Shown here: one piece after another, positions 33,229-40,463 of the stretch
Position numbering within the stretch: position 1 is the first letter of the stretch
Layout: the number at the start of each line of letters is the position of its first letter
Source of the DNA: Bacteroides bouchesdurhonensis
GTDB lineage: Bacteria; Bacteroidota; Bacteroidia; Bacteroidales; Bacteroidaceae
Direction: 5' to 3'
Length of the DNA stretch: 64,000 nucleotides
Assembly: GCF_900155865.1 (NCBI RefSeq)
Contig: NZ_LT707006.1
Span: 3,388,577-3,452,576, forward strand
Position numbers and translations under genes: made by a program
The notes under the pieces: generated by a model
What the model was told of the DNA's origin: nothing
Database searches by the model: none
What the model saw: the letters and a program-made list of their open reading frames with translations, nothing else

Positions 33229-34374
33229 ATGGCACGAGTTAAGAATCATACAAAAGTCAAAGAGCCGATTCGTCTTCGGATGAAGCCGTTGAGCGATGGC
33301 AGCAAGAGTCTATATCTGGATATATACCGCGATGGAAAGCGGACGTATGAATACCTCAAGATGTATATTATCCCGGAGACGGATAATAATGCCCGTAGGC
33401 AGAATCAGGCGACAATGGATGCCGCCAATGCCATCAAGTCGAAACGTATTATCGAACTGACCAGCAATGAGGCAGGAATCGTATTCCGTAAGGACAAGAC
33501 TTATCTGTTGGACTGGATGAAGGTTTACATGGAAGCCCAAGAGAGTGCGGGCAAGAAAGACGGCAACCAAATCAAGATTGCCATGCGCATACTGAAAGAC
33601 TATGCCGGAGAAATGGTCACACTGGATCAGATTGACGGGGACTTCTGCCGGGGCTACATCACTTATCTGTTGACGGAATATCATCCGAAAGGCAAGGACA
33701 TATCAAACTACACGCTTCACAATTATTACCGTGCGTTGAACGGTGCGTTGAACTCTGCCGTCAGGAAGAAAAAGATGAAGGCCAACCCTTTCAACGAGCT
33801 TGAGAAGTCGGAGAAAATCCGTAAGCCGGAGAGTATGCGGTCGTACATGACCATCGAAGAGGTACAGGCGTTGATTGACACTCCTATGCCCCACGAGGAA
33901 TACGAGATAGTAAAATGCGCGTATCTGTTCTCCTGCTTCTGCGGATTGCGCATCAGCGATATAATCAAGTTGAAATGGAAAGACGTGTTCGTTGACCGGG
34001 GACAGTACCGTTTGGCCGTGTCCATGAAAAAGACCAAAGAGCCTATTTACCTGCCCCTCTCTCCTGAAGCGTTGAAGTGGATGCCGGAACGTGGGGGAAA
34101 ATCATCGGAAGATAATGTGTTCGACCTGCCGTCCGCCAATACAATCAGGATGCAGCTCAAACCTTGGGCGAAAGCAGCCGGAATCTCCAAGCGGTTCTCC
34201 TATCACACCAGCCGGCATACATTCGCCACCATGATGCTGACGCTCGGCGCGGATTTATATACCGTCTCGAAGTTGCTCGGTCATGCCGACGTAAAAATGA
34301 CACAGGTGTATGCCAAGATTATCAACAAGAAGAAGGACGAGGCAGTGAATCTTGTAAACGGTTTGTTTCACTAA
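33229..34374 (+). CDS. int: Tyrosine recombinase (integrase)
   Basis: A 381-residue tyrosine integrase from the ATG at 33229 (MARVKNHTKVKEP); the open frame to 33133 is rejected because it crosses the promoter. It has an arm-binding N-terminus, a SAM-like core-binding domain (about 100-190), and the catalytic domain with Arg241 (CGLRISD), a Lys near 268, His326-xx-Arg329-His330 (HTSRHTF), His352 (LGHADV) and Tyr361. All catalytic residues are present. It catalyses integration and excision of the element. Its neighbours resemble the NBU1 excision genes. Confidence 0.93.
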   Translation: MARVKNHTKVKEPIRLRMKPLSDGSKSLYLDIYRDGKRTYEYLKMYIIPETDNNARRQNQATMDAANAIKSKRIIELTSNEAGIVFRKDKTYLLDWMKVYMEAQESAGKKDGNQIKIAMRILKDYAGEMVTLDQIDGDFCRGYITYLLTEYHPKGKDISNYTLHNYYRALNGALNSAVRKKKMKANPFNELEKSEKIRKPESMRSYMTIEEVQALIDTPMPHEEYEIVKCAYLFSCFCGLRISDIIKLKWKDVFVDRGQYRLAVSMKKTKEPIYLPLSPEALKWMPERGGKSSEDNVFDLPSANTIRMQLKPWAKAAGISKRFSYHTSRHTFATMMLTLGADLYTVSKLLGHADVKMTQVYAKIINKKKDEAVNLVNGLFH

Positions 34375-34497
34375 TTGACGGCACTATGTGGTTCATGTCT
34401 AATTTACAAACATCAATTTATGGCATTGCTCCGGTTGTGAACGCAACCGAAGTTAATGCTTTCATCACATATTATAAACTCAAAAAGGTAAATCGAC

Positions 34498-34573
34498 ATG
34501 AAAAGACCTGAAGACGGCCTTCTCTCTTTTTGGAGGGAGCCAACACCTGCAGCACTTCGCTGCGGAGAAGGAT
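34498..34573 (+). other. Possible displaced 5' end of the next gene
   Basis: An ATG at 34498 opens a 28-codon frame (MKRPEDGLLSFWREPTPAAL...) that ends on a TGA overlapping the beginning of the next open frame. A single-base change in the run ACACCTGCAG would fuse the frames to give ...WREPTLQHFAAEKD..., which reads smoothly into the next protein. This suggests either a frameshift or a short coupled leader peptide. Confidence 0.4.
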
Positions 34574-35278
34574 GTGGCGAATGAACTTTTCGCCCTGCTA
34601 ACCGAAGCAAAAACAGTTTATCTCCACGATGTTGTGTCGGGTGGTAAACAGTACCACCGTTATGTGGACGATTTCGTAAACGGACACCGGTACATAGACT
34701 GCGACCATGCGGCCTGCCGGAACTGCCACGAAATGAACATCCACATCGTCAAGGGGCTGCTGACCGAGTACGCCCGTTTCGTCCAGATTTGCTTTGCTAC
34801 GCCGAATTTCACGTTTGACGAGTGCATGAAGCTGAAACGGATGTATGATACCTCGGAATCGTTGCCTCCGCTCGGTCCGCCCCACATTGACCGACCGGCA
34901 GATCTCTCCCTTTCTTTTGGCTGTGATTTTACCCCGGAACAGATGGAAAGTATTGTGGCTTGTGCCAATACTTATCATCTGTTCTGTGTTTCTGTACGCA
35001 TTGAAGACATGGAGGCTCTTTTCGCCTGTAAGAAAGGCTTTTCCATCCGAGTGAACAATATCCGCCGTGTGGTAATCCTGTTCGACGCGCTTCTTGAAAA
35101 CTCGCTTATCCAGTCCCGGTGGCAGAATGTTCTCGGCAAGGGTGCATTCCTGCAGTCCAAGGACGGGACACGTTCCGTTTCGGTATCGACCCTGTCTTCC
35201 GCGCTGTCATCCATCAAGAACAACATGACATCGGTCGCATACGGCATCCGAAAGACCATTGACCGGCTGAAAGAATGA
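34574..35278 (+). CDS. Hypothetical protein of the NBU-like integration module
   Basis: A 234-residue protein, with a GTG start at 34574 or, if the frameshift suggested at 34498-34573 is real, a longer start. It has several Cys/His residues early (CDHAACRNCHEMNIH, possible metal site), a middle block PLGPPHIDRPADLSL, and a Ser/Thr-rich helical end. It sits between int and the HTH gene, the place of orf2 in NBU1. No function recognised. Confidence 0.65.
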   Translation: MANELFALLTEAKTVYLHDVVSGGKQYHRYVDDFVNGHRYIDCDHAACRNCHEMNIHIVKGLLTEYARFVQICFATPNFTFDECMKLKRMYDTSESLPPLGPPHIDRPADLSLSFGCDFTPEQMESIVACANTYHLFCVSVRIEDMEALFACKKGFSIRVNNIRRVVILFDALLENSLIQSRWQNVLGKGAFLQSKDGTRSVSVSTLSSALSSIKNNMTSVAYGIRKTIDRLKE

Positions 35279-35457
35279 CAGGAAGTGACAAGAAGCGAAG
35301 TATGTGAAAGGTAAAAGCATGAGAGTTGCAATGATACGCGCATAGTATCATTCCCCAAATCACGGCATCTTCGTTTACCGGACATACCTTTGACCTCCGT
35401 TAGCGCGCTGCATAACGGAGGTTGCATCTCCATTGTCAAAAATCAAACCATGTTATT

Positions 35458-35853
35458 ATGCCGAATAGAATGACATTCATGGAGCGGATGAGCGGACGGC
35501 TCGCCGCCATCGAATCGGTACTAAAGAAATTGGAACCGGTCGAAAGTCTCTTGGAGCGTATCACGTTGCTGGAAAATACCATCTTCACGACCAAGAGAGT
35601 GTTCACGTTTCAGGAAGCCTGTATGTATATCGGGGTTTCTGAAAGTATGCTGTACAAGCTCACATCGAGCAAGGAGATACCGCACTACAAACCGCGCGGT
35701 AAAATGGTCTATTTCGCCAAGGAGGAATTGGACGAATGGCTGTTGCAGAATTATGAACCTACAGTGAACGAGGCCGTGCGCATGGCGACGGAAGCCGCCG
35801 CCACAGAACCGTTCCTTAATAAGAGACGCAATGGAAAACGAAAGAAAGACTGA
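35458..35853 (+). CDS. Helix-turn-helix protein (excisionase-like)
   Basis: From the ATG at 35458 (MPNRMTFMERMSGRL) the protein is 131 residues: an N-terminal coiled-coil-like helix, then the MerR/excisionase-type helix-turn-helix FTFQEACMYIGVSESMLYKL followed by wing residues IPHYKPRGKMVYF and DELDEW-like EELDEWLL. Such HTH_17 proteins in NBU1-type modules (orf2x/orf3 position) act as directionality factors. Its end overlaps the ATPase gene by 23 bases. Confidence 0.82.
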   Translation: MPNRMTFMERMSGRLAAIESVLKKLEPVESLLERITLLENTIFTTKRVFTFQEACMYIGVSESMLYKLTSSKEIPHYKPRGKMVYFAKEELDEWLLQNYEPTVNEAVRMATEAAATEPFLNKRRNGKRKKD

Positions 35854-36931
35854 CCGCTCAGCCGATATGGGAATGGATGAACACCGCCTGTCGGACATCC
35901 TTCTGGCCTCGCAAATCAAGGCAACGGACATTTATGAGACCCCGCCGCAAATCATCTGGATAGACAACTCGACGATTGCCACGCTCGGCAATTTCAGTGC
36001 ATCGACAGGAAAGGCAAAGTCGAAGAAGACGTTTAATGTCTCTGCGCTTGTCGCCGCTTCATTGGCCGGGAAACAAGTGTTGAACTACCGTGCGCATCTG
36101 CCCGAAGGCAAACAGCGGATTCTGTACGTCGATACGGAACAGAGCCGTTTCCATTGCCGCTCGGTATTGGAGCGCATATTGCGGCTGGCCGGGCTGCCCA
36201 CGACAACCGACCCGGAGAATCTCGACTTCTTCTGCCTGCGTGAATATTCGCCGTCGGTGCGTGTCGAGGTCATCGACTATGCGCTGCGTCAGAACAAAGG
36301 CTATGGGCTGGTCATCATTGACGGCATCCGCGACCTGATGCTTGACATCAACAGCACCGGTGAATCGGTGGAAGTCATCAACCGGATGATGGAATGGTCT
36401 TCAAGGTACGACCTGCATATCCATTGTGTACTCCATTTGAACAAAGGGGATAATAATGTGCGGGGACACATTGGTACGGAAATGAGCAACAAGGCGGAAA
36501 CCGTGCTTGTCATCAGCAAGAGCAACGAGAATCCCGGTATCAGCGAAGTCCATGCGCTCCATATCCGGGAAAAGGAGTTCAAGCCGTTTGCGTTCACCAT
36601 CAACGAGACTGGGCTGCCCGTCATTGCGGAAGGACACTCGTTCGGAGAGCCCCCGAAGCCCAAGGCTCGGACGGGGTTCACGGAGCTGAGCATCGAACAG
36701 CACCGGGAAGCCCTCTCCGCCGCTTTCGGGGAAAAGCCTATCCGGGGATTCGACAACCTGTTGCAAAGCCTGATGGTCTCCTATGAGGCAATCGGGTTCA
36801 AACGTGGTCGGAGCGTCATGATAAAACTGATGCAATACCTGATAGACAACCTCAAGCTCATCATCAAACGGGACAAGCTGTTCTATTATGACATGACGCC
36901 TACCGAGGCCATGCTTTTTGATGAAGAATGA
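35831..36931 (+). CDS. RepA-like AAA ATPase
   Basis: A 366-residue protein with a P-loop-like segment (FSASTGKAKSKKTF, about 55-70), a Walker B-like strand GLVIIDGIRDLM near residue 160, LHIHCVLHLNKG sensor-like part, and a basic helical C-terminus with a winged-helix-like stretch. This is the RepA/KaiC-like ATPase common on Bacteroides mobilizable units between the excisionase and the primase. It may act as a replicative helicase loader or helicase for the excised circle. Coupled to the HTH gene by overlap. Confidence 0.82.
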   Translation: MENERKTDRSADMGMDEHRLSDILLASQIKATDIYETPPQIIWIDNSTIATLGNFSASTGKAKSKKTFNVSALVAASLAGKQVLNYRAHLPEGKQRILYVDTEQSRFHCRSVLERILRLAGLPTTTDPENLDFFCLREYSPSVRVEVIDYALRQNKGYGLVIIDGIRDLMLDINSTGESVEVINRMMEWSSRYDLHIHCVLHLNKGDNNVRGHIGTEMSNKAETVLVISKSNENPGISEVHALHIREKEFKPFAFTINETGLPVIAEGHSFGEPPKPKARTGFTELSIEQHREALSAAFGEKPIRGFDNLLQSLMVSYEAIGFKRGRSVMIKLMQYLIDNLKLIIKRDKLFYYDMTPTEAMLFDEE

Positions 36932-37034
36932 TGCCGGGCGCGGGCCTGTATGATTTAGTTTACTTTAGTATTTATATATATAGGAAAAAACTAAACTAAA
37001 CCATTTTCGTGAAACCAAGTGAAAGAAAAAAGAC

Positions 37035-37922
37035 ATGACCATAGCAGAAGCAAAACAAGTGCGTATCGTGGATTTTCTGGCACGTCTCGGTCACCATACG
37101 CAGCACATAAAATCGGGACAATACTGGTATCTCTCACCGTTACGGAACGAGCGTACCCCGTCGTTCAAAGTGAATGACCGCATCAATGAATGGTACGATT
37201 TCGGCGAGGCGACCGGTGGCGACCTGGTGGAACTGGCAAAATACATTTGCCGGACGGACTGCGTGAGCGAGGCCCTGGCGTATATAGAGAGGCTTGTGAA
37301 TGGCGCATCACTACCGAGAACCCGTATGCTGACCGCTCCACCCCGACCGGTGGAGGCTGAAATGAAAGACGTGATCGTGATTCCACTCCGTCATCACGCC
37401 CTGTTCTCTTACCTCCAATCCCGGCTTATCGACGCGGACATCAGCCGTATGTATTGCAAGGAGGTGCATTACGAACTGCGAGGCCGTCATTACTTCGCTC
37501 TCGCATTCGGCAATATATCAGGCGGTTACGAGGTGCGAAACGCCTATTACAAGGGATGCCTGAATAACAAGGACATCTCATTGATAAGACATCTGACAGA
37601 AGAGACACAGGAAAACGTCTGTGTCTTCGAGGGATTCATGGATTTTCTTTCTTATATGACACTGAAACTGGCAGGCGACCGGACGGTCTGTCTTGCCATA
37701 CCATGCGACTACCTCGTGATGAACTCGGTAAACAATTTGAAAAAGACGCTGGCACGTTTACAGGAGTATTCGGACATTCACTGTTATCTCGACAATGACC
37801 TTGCCGGGCAGAGAACCACAGAGACCATTGCCGGGATGTATGGCGGACGTGTCAGCGATGAATCTTGCCACTATGCGGAATACAAAGACCTGAACGACTA
37901 CCTGCGCGGAAAGAAACGCTGA
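37035..37922 (+). CDS. Primase-like protein (degenerate CHC2 plus TOPRIM), prmN1-like position
   Basis: A 295-residue protein with the same architecture as TraP of the other element. The N-terminus FLARLGHHTQH and ERTPSFKVND...WYDFGEATGGD is a CHC2-like fold lacking zinc ligands; the TOPRIM part has VCVFEGFMDFL and CYLDNDLAG, with YKDLNDYL at the end. In NBU1 the last gene of the excision module is the primase prmN1, which fits this position. Followed by a good terminator (37948-37975) and then the group II intron. Confidence 0.85.
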   Translation: MTIAEAKQVRIVDFLARLGHHTQHIKSGQYWYLSPLRNERTPSFKVNDRINEWYDFGEATGGDLVELAKYICRTDCVSEALAYIERLVNGASLPRTRMLTAPPRPVEAEMKDVIVIPLRHHALFSYLQSRLIDADISRMYCKEVHYELRGRHYFALAFGNISGGYEVRNAYYKGCLNNKDISLIRHLTEETQENVCVFEGFMDFLSYMTLKLAGDRTVCLAIPCDYLVMNSVNNLKKTLARLQEYSDIHCYLDNDLAGQRTTETIAGMYGGRVSDESCHYAEYKDLNDYLRGKKR

Positions 37923-37947
37923 TATTCAATGTTCTCTTTTGCCACCT

Positions 37948-37975
37948 AAAGCTCTCCACCACGAGAGCTTTTTTT
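37948..37975 (+). terminator. Intrinsic terminator after the primase gene
   Basis: AAGCTCTC (37949-37956) pairs with GAGAGCTT (37963-37970) across a 6-base loop, then five more T. A strong rho-independent terminator 27 bases after the primase stop. The group II intron begins 2 bases after the T-run. Confidence 0.85.
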
Positions 37976-37976
37976 A

Positions 37977-38640
37977 GTACGCTCGGCATGAGCATTGTCT
38001 AACGGGTGAAAGTCCTGAGCAAGCCCTAATAGCGGGAATTGCATAGTCAAAGGCAAGGGTGTCCATCGCGAGGTGGAATCTGAAGGAAGCTGGCGACAAA
38101 TATCTGACCTAACGGACAGAAACTTTATATAAGGCATGTGACCGTGGATAAGATTGCTAAACAAATCAAAGTCCAATAGCTATTCGGAACGGTCGGTGTA
38201 AATGAAGTAGGTATAAGATGGAAAGACAATGCCCTTATCCGAGGAGGTCTCACGGACGCATGGTGAAGATGATGTATTTGATGTACCATGACGGAGTAAA
38301 GCTTGTCGTGAGAAGTCAGCAGAGGTCATAGTACCCAAGGCACGGGTTGCCTAAAGGGAAGGACTGAATTGTGCAGTACAATAGTAAATGACTGCTACCT
38401 TGAGAGTCTTTTGTCGTCAGATGTCCTAAAAGGAACTCTCTATTCACACGATAGGACGGAATCCGACAATAGAATAGAAGTGACGTATCTCGAAGGGATG
38501 GCTGAAAACAACTTGTTACACATCGTGAGGTGTAAAAGCACGAAACCGCCGTATGCCGAACGGCACGTACGGTGGTGTGAGAGGTCGGTAAACATGAAAA
38601 TAGGAGATAAACACCTATGATTAGTGTTTACCTCCTACTC
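37977..38640 (+). ncRNA. Group II intron (class C-like) lacking its reverse transcriptase
   Basis: The sequence begins GTACGCTCGGCATGAGC, close to the GUGYG start and domain I of bacterial group II introns, and continues with typical segments (GGGTGAAAGTCCTGAGC; GGAATCTGAAGGAAGC; CAGAGGTCATAGTACC; GGAAGGACTGAA). Domain V is at 38545-38576, with the catalytic triad C-G-C (38547-38549) and the two-base AC bulge. Domain VI with a long stem is at 38602-38634. In full-length introns the maturase gene follows GGAAGGACTGAA, but here only about 180 bases separate this from domain V. The exact 3' end is uncertain. Position after a terminator and the CGC triad point to class IIC. Confidence 0.85.
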
Positions 38641-38833
38641 GATTGCCCCGATTTCTCCATTTCCCACCATAGAGACTGCAATATAGTACGATTTAATAGT
38701 TCGATTTTTGAAACTTACACAAATCTCATTAACGAAACAGATGTTTAATGCTCAATTATTTTATGGTTTTATATTTCGTGCGTTTCTTTGCAAAATCATA
38801 CTAATACGAATTTTTAATATTCATACTAAATAC

Positions 38834-39280
38834 ATGAACTCATATTTCATTTTTGCCATTGTCCTGACGGTTGCCTACATCATTTACTACGCCGTCATCA
38901 TAGCGCATGACCTCTACGGGAAAAAGGGGACGGACAAACCGGACGAGGAAGTTTTCGACCTCGGCGCACCGGAAGAGGAAGAGAGTGTGGCTGTCACGGA
39001 AAGCGAGAGCGGCTTCAGTATCGGTAGCGAGAACTACGAGACGGAAAGTACGGCTACCTCTTCCGAAACATCCCCTGAGGAGGACATCAAGGACAAACCG
39101 GGAACGGCGCAGGAGAAACTGGAACGGCTGAAGGCCGAGGCGGAGGAACAGATGGAAGAGACCACGCCTTACCTGTCGGACGCACGCACGTCGGAGGAGA
39201 TGTACAAGGCTATGATTTCCAAGGGACGGTTAGACAACCGACCGGAAATAAAGTGGAACCCAATTCAAGACCGGTTGTGA
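38834..39280 (+). CDS. TraD-like membrane-anchored acidic protein
   Basis: From the ATG at 38834 (MNSYFIFAIVLTVAYIIYYA) 148 residues with one N-terminal membrane helix, a strongly acidic, Ser/Glu-rich middle and an end with RTSEEMYKAMISKGRL. The design matches TraD of CTnDOT (membrane helix plus acidic tail, directly before TraE), though sequence similarity is weak. First gene of the second transfer operon; an upstream frame to 38708 is rejected. Function unknown. Confidence 0.65.
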   Translation: MNSYFIFAIVLTVAYIIYYAVIIAHDLYGKKGTDKPDEEVFDLGAPEEEESVAVTESESGFSIGSENYETESTATSSETSPEEDIKDKPGTAQEKLERLKAEAEEQMEETTPYLSDARTSEEMYKAMISKGRLDNRPEIKWNPIQDRL

Positions 39281-39281
39281 G

Positions 39282-39608
39282 ATGTCGAAAGCTAAAAAGA
39301 TTCTATGTGCGCTGTGCCTCCCGTTCCCCTACACGGCTTTTGCCAAAAGCGGCAGCGTGAACTATAGCTGGGGAGCGGACGCGTTGGCCACGATGCACGA
39401 CTTCGTGGTGACGATGATGCTCTATGTCCAGTATATCTGTTGCACCATAGCCGGGGTTTACGTCATCGTGTCCGTTTGTCAGATATACATCAAGATGAAC
39501 ACGGGCGAGGACGGCATCACCAAGTCGATAATGACGCTTGTCGGCGCGTGCCTGTTCCTGATCGGGGCATTCTATGTTTTCCCGGCTTTCTTCGGCTACC
39601 GCATATAA
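39282..39608 (+). CDS. TraE-family protein (DUF4134-like), first copy
   Basis: A 108-residue protein with a signal peptide (to about residue 21), then SVNYSWGADALATMHDF and two membrane helices, ending FVFPAFFGYRI-like. It is a divergent member of the VirB2-like DUF4134 family, 1 base after the preceding gene. Immediately followed by a second family member. Two unlike pilin-type subunits side by side suggests a hetero-pilin or a specialised function. Confidence 0.8.
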   Translation: MSKAKKILCALCLPFPYTAFAKSGSVNYSWGADALATMHDFVVTMMLYVQYICCTIAGVYVIVSVCQIYIKMNTGEDGITKSIMTLVGACLFLIGAFYVFPAFFGYRI

Positions 39609-39662
39609 CCTTACTTGTATCAGGTCGCAGACAAATAAAATATTCACTAAAAAAGTAAACGT

Positions 39663-40040
39663 ATGTTTCAGAAAACCAAACAGCTGTGCCGCAAGGCATT
39701 CGGATTCGTCAACGGAATCCCTACCAAAGTAATGATGTTCTCCTTCATGCTGCTGTCCGGCATGGTGGCGAAAGCGCAGAACTCCGCAGGCGACTATTCC
39801 GCCGGTACGAGCGCATTATCCACTGTCGCCGATGAGATTGCCAAGTATGTGCCTATTATGGTGAAATTGTGCTACGCCATTGCCGGCGTTGTGGCCATCG
39901 TGGGTGCAATCTCGGTATATATCGCCATGAACAACGAGGAGCAGGACGTCAAGAAGAAGATTATGATGGTCGTGGGAGCATGTATCTTCCTCATTGCGGC
40001 GGCCAAGGCGTTGCCTCTGTTCTTCGGTATTGCCGCTTAA
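39663..40040 (+). CDS. TraE-family protein (DUF4134-like), second copy
   Basis: A 125-residue protein with a longer signal region (to about residue 38, VAKAQ), SAGTSALSTVADEIAKYV and two helices, KLCYAIAGVVAIVGAISVYI and a C-terminal MMVVGACIFLIAAAKALPLFF. This copy is closer to canonical TraE (the GACIFLIAA block is shared with 22253-22564). Likely the main pilin-like subunit of the second system. Confidence 0.85.
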   Translation: MFQKTKQLCRKAFGFVNGIPTKVMMFSFMLLSGMVAKAQNSAGDYSAGTSALSTVADEIAKYVPIMVKLCYAIAGVVAIVGAISVYIAMNNEEQDVKKKIMMVVGACIFLIAAAKALPLFFGIAA

Positions 40041-40055
40041 ACATCAAGGATAAGT

Positions 40056-40352
40056 ATGAAAAGCAAGGACGAACGCTATCCGGACTATCCGCTGTTCAAG
40101 GGACTGCAACGGCCTCTTGAGTTTTTGGGCATCCAAGGCCGGTACATATATTGGGCGGCGGTGACGACGTGCGGAGCCATTGTCGGCTTTGTCGCCGCCT
40201 ACTGCCTGCTCGGTTTCATTGCCGGGCTTGTCGTGCTGGCTACCGTCGTATCGGTCGGTATCGTGCTCATCCTTCTCAAACAGCGGAAAGGACTGCATAG
40301 CAAGAAGGTCGCTCCGGGTGTGTATGTGTATGCCCACTCGCGCAAGATCTGA
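40056..40352 (+). CDS. TraF-family protein (DUF4133-like, VirB3-like)
   Basis: A 98-residue protein with KGLQRPLEFLGIQGRYIYW, two adjacent membrane helices and a basic tail. This is the DUF4133 layout, located as expected between TraE and the TraG ATPase. It probably acts with TraG at the inner membrane. Shares the R-P-x-E-F core with the TraF at 21910-22242. Confidence 0.85.
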   Translation: MKSKDERYPDYPLFKGLQRPLEFLGIQGRYIYWAAVTTCGAIVGFVAAYCLLGFIAGLVVLATVVSVGIVLILLKQRKGLHSKKVAPGVYVYAHSRKI

Positions 40353-40463
40353 CGAAAGAAAAACCATCACGGCAATGTGCATGGCTTTATTGATTGTTGA
40401 ACGCGGGCGGGTTTGTCTTGAAGCAAGGCGAACCTGCCCCTATTTAATTACACGTATATCGAA

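Noticed and set aside
38369..38620. 83-residue open frame as a maturase remnant
   Set aside because: It reads through intron domain V and VI RNA and contains no reverse transcriptase or maturase motif.
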